The position numbers and the translations under genes are program-made. From Spirochaetales bacterium (lineage in GTDB: Bacteria > Spirochaetota > Spirochaetia > Treponematales > Treponemataceae), in NCBI GenBank assembly GCA_030526505.1, contig JAUNCR010000006.1:1-47011 (forward strand): a DNA stretch of 47,011 nucleotides, read 5' to 3'. Positions 21,594 to 29,434 of this stretch are shown here, piece after piece (positions within the stretch are counted from its first letter, which is position 1; the number at the start of each line of letters is the position of its first letter). The notes below the pieces were generated by a model. That model ran no database searches and had not been told where the DNA came from. It worked only from the letters and a program-made list of their open reading frames with translations.

Positions 21594-23369
21594 TTACTGT
21601 TCCGGGCTGAGCACTAAAGCAAATCCATTGTCTAAAAGTTCATTGCCATTAAGGTTATGGGAAAGAAGAATCTTATTGCCTGAAAGATTACCCAGGCTAA
21701 AACTCTTCTTGCTGCAGTTTACATAGACATGGATTGCTTGAGGGGTCTGTCCCCCCTGTTTCTTTACAAAGTGGAGGACTCTCGGTGATTTTTCTTCACG
21801 GATGAATTTTATATCGCTGCTTCTAAGGGCTGCGCAATTCTTTCTGAGTGAAATGAGTTTCTTTGTGAATTTAATTCTGTCGTCAAACATCCCGCTTTCA
21901 ATTTCAGACCATGGCATGCACCTTCTGTTGTCGGGATCATGTCCACCTTCAAGAAGAACTTCAGTTCCGTAATAGATGCATACTGAACCTGGCAAGGCAA
22001 AAAGAATTGCAAGGGCGCACAAAGCCTTGTCCGTGCTTTTAAGCCTGTTTGTAATCCTTATGGTGTCGTGGCTGTCCATCTGGTTCAGGAGAACTTCGTT
22101 GGTCTGGCTGTAATACATGGAAAGGCAGCGGTTAAGGTTATGTTCAAGATCAAGAGCCGTTGATTCTTCGTATCCAAGGAAAGTTGAAATTGCCTTCTGA
22201 ATCGGATAGTTCATTACGGCATCGAATTCTTTTTCCCTTAGCCACGGAATTGAATTGTGCCAGATTTCCCCTACTATATAGAAATCTTTCTTTACCTTTT
22301 TTGTTTCGGCATAAAGGCGCTTCCAGAATTCATGGGAAACTTCGTTTGCAACATCAAGACGCAACCCATCAACATCAAAATCCTTTATCCATTTTTTACA
22401 GACATCAATAAAGTAATCCTGAACCTCTGGATTGTTTGTGTTCAGTTTTGGCATGTTGTCAACAAAAGCGAAGGAATAGAATTTTCCCTTGCTTGCATTG
22501 GGCTCTCCGTCACGGATGTCAAAATCCTTTACAAAGAACCAGTCCCTGTATTTTGAATGCTCCTTGTTCTTCAACACATCCTGCCAGGCAAAAAATTCTT
22601 TTCCGCAGTGATTGAAAACTCCGTCCACCATTATTCTGATTCCGCGTTCATGAGCTTCCTTTACAAGACGCGCAAAAGTTTCGTTGGTTCCAAAATCACT
22701 GTCGATGGAAAGGTAATCTTCAGTGTCGTATTTATGCTGGCTTGAAGACTGGTTTACCGGAGTTGAATAGATTCCCGTAATGCCAAGGTCCTTAAGGTAG
22801 TCCAGCCTGTCTATTATCCCCTGAAGGTTTCCGCCGTAACATTCATGATTCGAAACCGGCTGACCAAGTTTTGACCAGGGAAGAAATGCTTTTTTGCATT
22901 CTGCATACTCTCCCTTTGAAAATCTTGACGGAAAAATCTGATACCACACGCAGCTTTTCACCCATTCAGGAGGCTGAATTATATCCGCGCCATTCATCCA
23001 TGGAAAAATAAAGAACTCGCTGTACTTTCCGCTTGATGCATCTTCAACAGAAGAAAATCCTGATTCTGCAAAAACGATTTTTTCATTGCCGCTGTATATT
23101 ATGAAATAATAGCGGAGCCTCTTGAACTTTGGCGCAACAACAATTGACCATAGAAGATTTGATTCAAGTTCCATGCAGTCCCTAATCTCAGAGACCGAAC
23201 CACCCCAGACACCGTGTTCTCCCATTACTCCACCGTCAAAAGGATCACCCCAGACTATTTCAACTTTGTCAATGTCCTTTCCAGTCTTGAGTGAAACGCG
23301 AACTTCATTTTCATTGAGGCAGTAACAGTAGTTGTCAAAAGCCTTGTGGTCAATTGCAGAATAATTCAT
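21594..23369 (-). CDS. GH13 alpha-amylase family enzyme (neopullulanase/cyclomaltodextrinase-like)
   Basis: 591 residues, no signal peptide, so cytoplasmic. An N-terminal beta domain (1-120) precedes the barrel, which starts CVWYQIFPSRFSKG. Conserved regions: DGVFNHCG, GLRLDVAN (nucleophile about D339), VGEIWH (acid/base about E368), MDSHDT (about D435). The arrangement is that of GH13_20 enzymes cutting maltodextrins, cyclodextrins or pullulan. Near the C-terminus a C-rich dispersed 21-mer is embedded in frame (21740-21760), encoding QGGQTP. It is upstream of csoR on the same strand but with a separate promoter between. The start ATG 23369 has no clear ribosome-binding site. Confidence 0.88.
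   Translation of the reverse strand: MNYSAIDHKAFDNYCYCLNENEVRVSLKTGKDIDKVEIVWGDPFDGGVMGEHGVWGGSVSEIRDCMELESNLLWSIVVAPKFKRLRYYFIIYSGNEKIVFAESGFSSVEDASSGKYSEFFIFPWMNGADIIQPPEWVKSCVWYQIFPSRFSKGEYAECKKAFLPWSKLGQPVSNHECYGGNLQGIIDRLDYLKDLGITGIYSTPVNQSSSQHKYDTEDYLSIDSDFGTNETFARLVKEAHERGIRIMVDGVFNHCGKEFFAWQDVLKNKEHSKYRDWFFVKDFDIRDGEPNASKGKFYSFAFVDNMPKLNTNNPEVQDYFIDVCKKWIKDFDVDGLRLDVANEVSHEFWKRLYAETKKVKKDFYIVGEIWHNSIPWLREKEFDAVMNYPIQKAISTFLGYEESTALDLEHNLNRCLSMYYSQTNEVLLNQMDSHDTIRITNRLKSTDKALCALAILFALPGSVCIYYGTEVLLEGGHDPDNRRCMPWSEIESGMFDDRIKFTKKLISLRKNCAALRSSDIKFIREEKSPRVLHFVKKQGGQTPQAIHVYVNCSKKSFSLGNLSGNKILLSHNLNGNELLDNGFALVLSPEQ
21740..21760. repeat. C-rich dispersed 21-mer, copy 2, inside the GH13 gene
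   Basis: GAGGGG, CTGTCCCCCC and TGTT in order, nearly the same as the intergenic copy at 783-803. It is read in frame as part of VKKQGGQTPQA just before a beta strand (IHVYVN), and looks like an insertion into a loop. Confidence 0.4.
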
Positions 23370-23448
23370 ATTTGGATTTTAAATAATTGTAGAGGAAAAT
23401 AGCAATAAGGCGGAATTTGAAAATATAAGGAAAGTATTTAAAATGAAA

Positions 23449-23479
23449 AAAGCCCGACGATTAAAAATCATCGGGCTTT
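23449..23479 (-). terminator. Terminator of the dapA-asd operon
   Basis: AAAGCCCGACGATT pairs with AATCATCGGGCTTT. The one mismatch is a G-U pair only in minus-strand RNA, which then continues into a T-run. That orientation fits termination after asd. Confidence 0.75.
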
Positions 23480-23516
23480 ATCATTATTTAATCCTACAGG
23501 TTATCGAAGAATCGTA

Positions 23517-23607
23517 TTTCAAAACCGCTACGCGATTTTGAAAACCCGAGTTTCAACTTGTCCGCAATCCGCGTCCATTTCTGCGCCGCAGAAACCGTTG
23601 AAACTCG
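23517..23607. repeat. Structured intergenic element between asd and its terminator
   Basis: The first hairpin is TTTCAAAA (23517-23524)/TTTTGAAA (23536-23543). A second, larger one has perfect 11-bp arms CGAGTTTCAAC (23547-23557)/GTTGAAACTCG (23597-23607) enclosing a perfect TTTCTGC-GCC-GCAGAAA (23578-23594). It lies in the 3' untranslated part of asd and looks like a palindromic repeat element. Confidence 0.5.
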
Positions 23608-23615
23608 CCTGTAAA

Positions 23616-24713
23616 CTACAGATTGTCAAAAAAACCTTTTACCTTCAACAATTCTGCGTTGAGGATACCACCCATTGCAGCACCGCGCTTTGTGTTGTGG
23701 CTGAGTGCTACGAACTTGATGTCGAATACATTACATGGGCGAAGGCGTCCAACTACACATGCCATACCCTTTCCTGTTTCGCGGTCGCGGCGTGGCTGTG
23801 GGCGGTTTTCTTCTTCACGGTAAACGATTGGCTGTTCTGGTGAAGATGGAAGGTTAAGTTCCTGTGGAACAGACTTGTATGCTGCCCAGATCTTCTTGAT
23901 TTCTTCCATGCTTGGCTTCTTGTCACCAAACTCAAGGGAAACACATGCTGTGTGTCCGTCGATTACAGGAACGCGTGTACATGTTGAAGAAACAACTGGA
24001 AGAGCTGCGTTTTCAATCTTTCCGTCCTTTACAGTTCCGAGGATCTTGAGGCATTCTTTTTCTGTCTTTTCTTCCTCACCGCCGATGAATGGAACGATGT
24101 TGTCGATCATGTCAAATGAAGGAACACCAGGATATCCTGCACCAGAAGTTGCCTGAAGAGTTGTAACAACCATCTTCTTAACTTCGTATCCAGCCTGAAT
24201 GAGGGCGTGAATTGGCATCATGTATGTCTGGAGGGAACAGTTAGGCTTAACTGCGATGAATCCCTTGTCCCAACCGTGATGCTTCTTCTGGTCTGCGATT
24301 ACATCAAGGTGTGCGTGATTGATTTCTGGAACGAGCATTGGAACATCTTCTGTCCAGCGGTTTGCCGAAGCATTTGAAACTACAGGAATTCCTTCTGCAG
24401 CATATGCTTCTTCAAGGTTCTTGATGTCTTCCTTCTTTGGAAGTTCAAGGGCGCTGAATACAAACTTACACTTTCCGATTGCTGCCTTAGCATCGTTTGC
24501 ATCCTGGATAACAAGGTTTGCAACATCTGCAGGAATGTCTTCACCGATGAGCCACTTGGAAGCAACAACATCCTTGTAAACCTGTCCTGCACTTCTTGGA
24601 GAAGCTGCAACATATGTTACCTTGAAAAATGGATGATTTTCCAAGAGCTTGATATAACGCTGGCCAACCATACCTGTTGCGCCCAAAACACCTACTGAAA
24701 TCTTATCTGCCAT
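23616..24713 (-). CDS. asd: Aspartate-semialdehyde dehydrogenase
   Basis: 365 residues. The NADP-binding start is VGVLGATGMVGQRY (8-20), the catalytic Cys is C159 in VKPNCSLQTY, and the substrate-binding ATSGAGYPG and HTACVSLE blocks follow. The length and insertion pattern fit the archaeal/fungal-type Asd branch rather than the E. coli branch. AAGGA is present 8 nt before ATG 24713. It reduces aspartyl phosphate to aspartate semialdehyde, the substrate of DapA just upstream in the same operon. Together they feed lysine and the wall diamino acid. The REP-like copy 3 lies between the two genes. Confidence 0.93.
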   Translation of the reverse strand: MADKISVGVLGATGMVGQRYIKLLENHPFFKVTYVAASPRSAGQVYKDVVASKWLIGEDIPADVANLVIQDANDAKAAIGKCKFVFSALELPKKEDIKNLEEAYAAEGIPVVSNASANRWTEDVPMLVPEINHAHLDVIADQKKHHGWDKGFIAVKPNCSLQTYMMPIHALIQAGYEVKKMVVTTLQATSGAGYPGVPSFDMIDNIVPFIGGEEEKTEKECLKILGTVKDGKIENAALPVVSSTCTRVPVIDGHTACVSLEFGDKKPSMEEIKKIWAAYKSVPQELNLPSSPEQPIVYREEENRPQPRRDRETGKGMACVVGRLRPCNVFDIKFVALSHNTKRGAAMGGILNAELLKVKGFFDNL

Positions 24714-24742
24714 AATATTTTCCTTTATGAATCAATATTATT

Positions 24743-24767
24743 GGTGGTTTCGACAAGCTCAACCACC
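24743..24767. repeat. REP-like dispersed repeat, copy 3
   Basis: GGTGGTT and AACCACC arms around TCGACAAGCTC, in the 71-nt gap between dapA and asd. The core is the same as at 10971-10996 (one base longer loop there) and 8507-8529. In the messenger it would form a stable stem between the two cistrons. Confidence 0.65.
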
Positions 24768-24784
24768 ATAATCATACTTTTTTT

Positions 24785-25690
24785 TTACAAGCCGCACTTT
24801 GCAAGAGCGTCTTCAATAACTTTCTTTGCGCTGTCTGTAACTTCAACAAGTGGAAGTCTAACTGCACCGGCAGGCATCTTCTTGTAGTTCATTGCATACT
24901 TGATGCTTGTTGGGTTTCCGTCTACGAAAGCTGCCTTGAAGAATGGCTGGAGTCTGTAGTGGATCTTGCGTGCTTCCGCAAAGTTTCCATCGAGACAGTA
25001 GTGAGCCATCTGTGTAACCAAAGCTGGAGCAAGGTTTGTAACAACAGAAATGATTCCGTCTCCGCCTGCTGCCATCAATGGGAGTGTAAGTCCGTCATCA
25101 CCGCTCATTACGCTGAATTCAGGATTTGCAAGCTTGATCTTTTCGATAACTTCCATCATCTGGTTGATGTTACCAGAAGCTTCCTTTACACCAACGATGT
25201 TAGGGAGCTTTGCGATGCGTTCGAGAGTTGCAGTAGGGATGTTCTTTCCTGTACGACCTGCAATGTTGTATACAACGATTGGAATGCCAACCTTAGAAAC
25301 TGCTTCGTAGTGGCGGAAGATACCTTCGTCACTTGGCTTGTTGTAATATGGAGTAACAACGAGGGCGTAATCAGCACCCTTTGCCTTTGCGCGTTCAACA
25401 TAGCGAACAGCATCGAGTGTGCAGTTGCTTCCGGCTCCTACCATTACCTTAACGTCTTTGCCGTTCTTTGAGTTGAATTCTTTTACCTGCTTTATTGCGA
25501 TGTCGATAATCTTGTCTTCTTCATCTTCTGTGAGGGTTGGAGTTTCACCTGTAGTTCCTAAAGGCAAAAGTCCGTCAATTCCCTGATCCAACTGAAACTG
25601 AACATTCTTGGCAAATCCGTCGTAATCAACAGATCCGTCAGCGTTCATCGGCGTAATCATTGCTGTGTAAGCACCGTGAATTGCTGCCAT
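24785..25690 (-). CDS. dapA: 4-hydroxy-tetrahydrodipicolinate synthase
   Basis: 301 residues, a (beta/alpha)8 lyase. The substrate loop is LGTTGETPTL (44-53), Y141 is in YNIAGRTG and the Schiff-base K169 is in VGVKEASGN. AGGAG is placed 7 nt before ATG 25690. It condenses pyruvate with aspartate semialdehyde, the first step towards diaminopimelate and lysine. It is first in the dapA-asd operon, with its own promoter at 25725-25753. No lysine riboswitch was recognised upstream. Confidence 0.95.
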   Translation of the reverse strand: MAAIHGAYTAMITPMNADGSVDYDGFAKNVQFQLDQGIDGLLPLGTTGETPTLTEDEEDKIIDIAIKQVKEFNSKNGKDVKVMVGAGSNCTLDAVRYVERAKAKGADYALVVTPYYNKPSDEGIFRHYEAVSKVGIPIVVYNIAGRTGKNIPTATLERIAKLPNIVGVKEASGNINQMMEVIEKIKLANPEFSVMSGDDGLTLPLMAAGGDGIISVVTNLAPALVTQMAHYCLDGNFAEARKIHYRLQPFFKAAFVDGNPTSIKYAMNYKKMPAGAVRLPLVEVTDSAKKVIEDALAKCGL

Positions 25691-25724
25691 AATTGAACTC
25701 CTATAATAAGTTTTAATTGCGGTG

Positions 25725-25753
25725 ATTATGACACTTTATATAGAAAAAATCAA
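25725..25753 (-). promoter_or_regulatory. dapA promoter
   Basis: TTGATT (25753-25748) and CATAAT (25730-25725) on the minus strand are 17 bp apart, giving a leader of roughly 28 nt. Confidence 0.55.
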
Positions 25754-25792
25754 TAAATTTACTTTAACGTCTCTCTTTAATCCACCATGAAT

Positions 25793-25827
25793 AAAAAAAA
25801 AGAACCGGCATCGCCAGTTCTTTTTTT
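25793..25827 (-). terminator. Orphan terminator upstream of the dapA promoter
   Basis: GAACCGGC (25802-25809) pairs with GCCAGTTC (25813-25820), flanked by A9 and T7. The single mismatch is a G-U pair only in minus-strand RNA, pointing to a leftward transcript. No leftward gene is visible between this site and 26040. The rest of 25691-26040 holds the dapA promoter, two dyads (25959-25998) and the 26041 promoter. Confidence 0.6.
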
Positions 25828-25958
25828 GGAGGTCTTTGACACATTTTTACATGCATTTTTAAATAATTTTTACATTTTTTTTAAATATTTATTCCGTCTC
25901 TTTCAACCTTATGGCTGAGATAATACATTCACCAATTTACGCCCGCAACTTTCATAAT

Positions 25959-25998
25959 ATACCATAAATTAGGTATTTTTATACCATGATATGGGTAT
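25959..25998 (+). promoter_or_regulatory. Two tandem dyads upstream of the 7TM-LuxR gene
   Basis: ATACC-N8-GGTAT occurs at 25959-25976 and 25981-25998. The centres are 22 bp apart (two helical turns), ending 7 bp before the -35 at 26006. They are good candidates for binding by the LuxR-type HTH encoded just downstream. Confidence 0.55.
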
Positions 25999-26005
25999 TT
26001 TTTCA

Positions 26006-26033
26006 TTGATTTTAAAATAACTTTGGTTATAAT
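26006..26033 (+). promoter_or_regulatory. Promoter of the 7TM-LuxR gene
   Basis: TTGATT (26006-26011), a 16-bp spacer and a perfect TATAAT (26028-26033). The predicted start site coincides with ATG 26041, so the mRNA is probably leaderless. Confidence 0.65.
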
Positions 26034-26040
26034 TTCACAT

Positions 26041-28338
26041 ATGCCTACAATCAGATGGATTATTATCCTTTTTCTAGCCCTATTTCCACCCATTTTTTCT
26101 TATGGGACAAGCTTTCCTTCATCTACTTCTGGCCTCATTGCAAATCCTGAGGTATCAGCCCATCCCATAATAAACTCCACGGCTAAAATTTTCCTGGATG
26201 ATTCAAACCTCAAGGAATGTGCAGACATTCCCGGCCAAGTATTCCAAAAAACAGTTTTTCCTTACTATCCGGGAACATATAACGGAACCATTTGGATTGA
26301 CATAGAGATTGAAAAATCAGACGAATTCAACAAACAGCCATTCACTCTTTTCATCGATGCCGATTTCATTGATTTTCAGGAGACCTACATTTGTTCAGAA
26401 GGATCATGGAACCTCATATCAAGCGAAACATACCTATCCGCCATTACTTCAAACCCTCTGATTCCAATAATCAGGGATTTTTATGGCAAGGACAACATCA
26501 TCCATATCAGGGTAAAGATGCGTTCATGCAGGGGAGATCCCATCAGCGTGAAAATTTATCCTAACAATGAACTTTTCAAAACCACAACAATTTCCCTTTC
26601 CTGGTTTTACCTTAGCGGAGGAATTGGTGCATGCATCTTTTTCTTTCTATTAATAGTTGGAATTCTGTTGAAAGATCCGGCATACATTCTTCTTGCACTG
26701 TCATCCCTTTTCTACATATTGAGGGCCATGCAGGTCAGGGATGTAATACCCATCATTCTATCGAACCATACGCTAAATCTGTCAAACTCGGCCAAACTGG
26801 AATATCTGATGGACTGTCTGGGCATCCTTTCAATTTCCTTTTGTGCTCATTTTTTCAGTTTTATCGACAGGATAAAAGGTTCCGTTTCAAAGCTGCTCAT
26901 TGCCATTATCGAATTGGGCCTGATAAAATTACTTTTGCTCGTAACGATTGATTCCAACCTGATACTTTTCATAAGCTCCATCATTATTTCAATACTGCAA
27001 AACGGACTCATCATCTATACCCTCATAAAAAATATCATCAACAACAATGCAAAGAACAAAATCATATTCTTGTGCTGGGAATCATTTTTTACCATAAGTA
27101 CCATACTCAGAATAGTTTTGCTGGCAAGAAATTTCGCTTTCCTTCCTCTTCCTGATTTCATTGAACCAAACGACATGATTTCATCAGCCATCGGTTTTTT
27201 CCTGCTGTATATTCCTCCACTTTACACCATTGGACGAAGATTCAACATAAGATATCAGTATGTCCAGACAGAATACCAGAATCTTGAAATCAAATTCCTT
27301 AACAGGACCAAGCTTGAAAAACTAACCGATTCCGTATCTACACCTATTGCAAACCTAGCATCCTCTGTCCTGAATTCTGCATGTATTCTTTCAAAGCTGA
27401 ACTTCTCTGCAGTAAATGCCGCCTATATTGAATTGATAAAAAGAGAATCATCAAAAATAAACGATCTTCTGGTTGCCGTAAGAATTCTTGAAGGCACAGA
27501 AGAACCCCGGAAAACACCTATTCTTTTGCTTAATTTTTTCAACAGCTGCATGATGACCATAAGAAGAGTCGCAAGCGAAAAAAACTGTAATGCTTCCCTT
27601 ACAACAGCAATAGCCAATGACACCATCATTTCAGCAGACCCAAGAATTCTTCAGCTCCTGTTCATCATTACACCAACAAGCATAATATCCCTTTCAAAAC
27701 CAAACACAAAGGTTTCCATTTACATAGAAGAAGATGACGATAATCTTTTTATCATGACCGTTGCAAACCATTTTGCTTCCGAAGAATTGGATTCTCCACA
27801 GAGCATAGCAAAAGCATTGAATGAAAATTCTTACTTCGATTTCTTAAACGAACTTTCAAAAATTTACAGGGGCACAATGGAAATTCACCCGCTAAAGGAA
27901 AGCTGCCGAATGAAGTTCAAGTTTCACTTTGACAAAATCGAAGATACGTCAGACATTAAGGTCGTTACTGACAAAACGACATTTGAAATTTCCGATAATT
28001 CCCAGCGCCTTTTTAAGGATATGGAAAAACAGAGAGACATTGACAAGCCGGCTGAAGAACCAGACATTCAGACAGAACAGATTAAAGAGGCCACAAGCCA
28101 TACGCTCCAAAGCATAGAAGAAGAAAAAGCACAACCGGCAGTCAAAGACATTTTTGACCGGTTTGATTTTTCAACAAGGGAAAAGGAAATCGCCACACTG
28201 ATAATAGAAGGAAAGAGTGACAAGGAAATCGCTTTTCAGCTGAGCATTTCCCCACAGACAGTCGCAACGCACAACAAGAAGATTTTCAAGAAAACTGGCG
28301 TTCACAGCAGAGTTGAGTTAATTAACAAAGTCAGATAA
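26041..28338 (+). CDS. 7TM-DISM receptor fused to a degenerate kinase module and LuxR-type HTH
   Basis: 765 residues from ATG 26041. The signal peptide is about 1-21 (WIIILFLALFPPIFSYG). Residues about 40-180 form an extracytoplasmic beta domain like 7TMR-DISMED2 with W/Y-rich strands (TIWIDIEIEKS). Seven hydrophobic helices lie at about 188-405. A helical stretch (about 420-485) and an ATPase-like stretch (about 500-630) resemble histidine kinase parts but lack the phospho-His and clear N/G boxes. The final 60 residues are a LuxR/GerE HTH (FSTREKEIATLIIEGKSDKEIA then SPQTVATHNKKIFKKTGV). This reads as a membrane-anchored one-component transcription factor. Ligand and targets are unknown. Tandem dyads upstream suggest autoregulation. 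Confidence 0.8.
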   Translation: MPTIRWIIILFLALFPPIFSYGTSFPSSTSGLIANPEVSAHPIINSTAKIFLDDSNLKECADIPGQVFQKTVFPYYPGTYNGTIWIDIEIEKSDEFNKQPFTLFIDADFIDFQETYICSEGSWNLISSETYLSAITSNPLIPIIRDFYGKDNIIHIRVKMRSCRGDPISVKIYPNNELFKTTTISLSWFYLSGGIGACIFFFLLIVGILLKDPAYILLALSSLFYILRAMQVRDVIPIILSNHTLNLSNSAKLEYLMDCLGILSISFCAHFFSFIDRIKGSVSKLLIAIIELGLIKLLLLVTIDSNLILFISSIIISILQNGLIIYTLIKNIINNNAKNKIIFLCWESFFTISTILRIVLLARNFAFLPLPDFIEPNDMISSAIGFFLLYIPPLYTIGRRFNIRYQYVQTEYQNLEIKFLNRTKLEKLTDSVSTPIANLASSVLNSACILSKLNFSAVNAAYIELIKRESSKINDLLVAVRILEGTEEPRKTPILLLNFFNSCMMTIRRVASEKNCNASLTTAIANDTIISADPRILQLLFIITPTSIISLSKPNTKVSIYIEEDDDNLFIMTVANHFASEELDSPQSIAKALNENSYFDFLNELSKIYRGTMEIHPLKESCRMKFKFHFDKIEDTSDIKVVTDKTTFEISDNSQRLFKDMEKQRDIDKPAEEPDIQTEQIKEATSHTLQSIEEEKAQPAVKDIFDRFDFSTREKEIATLIIEGKSDKEIAFQLSISPQTVATHNKKIFKKTGVHSRVELINKVR

Positions 28339-28370
28339 AATCATTCCATTGTTTATTTAGGGGTATTCAT

Positions 28371-29432
28371 ATGAGCGGAAATACATTTGGAGACATTTTC
28401 AAGGTAACAACTTTTGGGGAAAGCCACGGAGCAGGACTGGGATGCATTATTGACGGTTGTCCTTCCGGCATTTCCTTTGACCAGGATTTTCTCCAGCACG
28501 AAATGGACAGAAGAAAACCAGGTGCTAAAAGTGCCGCTGTAACAAACAGAAAGGAAGCCGACCAGGCTGAAGTTTTGAGCGGAATCTTTGAAGGAAAAAC
28601 AACAGGTACTTCCATCGCAATCCTCATCAGGAATTCAAACCAACACTCATCTGACTACAACAACATCAAGGATAAATTCCGCCCAGGCCATGCGGACTAT
28701 ACCTTCTACGAAAAATATGGAATCCGCGATTACAGGGGCGGCGGCCGTTCAAGCGGCAGGGAAACCTGCGCCCGCGTTGCAGCAGGAGCCTTTGCAAAAA
28801 TGCTCCTCAAGACCATGGGCATCCAGGTAATTGCATACACAAAAAAAGCAGCTGGAATCGAAGGTACAAAAGTTGACTTTAACGAAATCGAGAAAAATCA
28901 GATAAGGGCGGCAGACAAGGATGCAGCAGTCCTCATGCAGCAAAAAATAGAAGAATACCACAAGCAGGGAAATTCCTGCGGCGGAATCGTTGAATGCGTA
29001 GTAAAGGGACTTCCAGCAGGACTTGGAGAACCTGTATTCGACAAGATGGATGCTGCCCTTGCCCATGCCATCGTTTCCATCGGCGCCGTAAAGGGAATTG
29101 AATTCGGACTCGGTTTTGATGTTGCAGACAGCAACGGCCTTGAAAACAACGACTTCATGAGAAAGGGACCTGTCTTTGAAACGAACAATGCCGGAGGAAT
29201 TCTTGGCGGCATGACCAACGGGAACGACCTTGTTTTCCGTGCAGCAGTAAAACCTGTTCCAAGCATCTACCAGCAGCAGCAGACAATCGACATCAACGGC
29301 AATGAATGCGACATGCTCATTGAAGGCCGCCATGATGTTTGCCTTTGTCCTCGCATTGTTCCTGTAATTGAAGCAATGACTGCCATTACAGTTGCAGACA
29401 TGATCCTCAGAAACAGAAGCAGCAGAGTTTAA
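28371..29432 (+). CDS. aroC: Chorismate synthase
   Basis: 353 residues. Family signatures are GESHGAGLGCIIDGCPSG near the N-terminus, the middle RPGHADYTF and GGGRSSGRETCARVAAGA, and the late GGMTNGNDLVFRAAVKP. All are in the right order and length for AroC. AGGGGT lies 6 nt before the ATG. It converts EPSP to chorismate with reduced flavin, the last common step to aromatic amino acids. It follows the 7TM-LuxR gene by 32 nt and precedes dacA by 2 nt, so it may be co-transcribed with both. Confidence 0.96.
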   Translation: MSGNTFGDIFKVTTFGESHGAGLGCIIDGCPSGISFDQDFLQHEMDRRKPGAKSAAVTNRKEADQAEVLSGIFEGKTTGTSIAILIRNSNQHSSDYNNIKDKFRPGHADYTFYEKYGIRDYRGGGRSSGRETCARVAAGAFAKMLLKTMGIQVIAYTKKAAGIEGTKVDFNEIEKNQIRAADKDAAVLMQQKIEEYHKQGNSCGGIVECVVKGLPAGLGEPVFDKMDAALAHAIVSIGAVKGIEFGLGFDVADSNGLENNDFMRKGPVFETNNAGGILGGMTNGNDLVFRAAVKPVPSIYQQQQTIDINGNECDMLIEGRHDVCLCPRIVPVIEAMTAITVADMILRNRSSRV

Positions 29433-29434
29433 TT

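Noticed and set aside
23538-23843. 101-codon plus-strand frame over the asd 3' end
   Set aside because: Antisense to asd and made of the palindromic element; no coding support.
25691-26040. Lysine riboswitch upstream of dapA
   Set aside because: No L-box core, and the terminator there lies upstream of the dapA promoter, so it cannot attenuate dapA.
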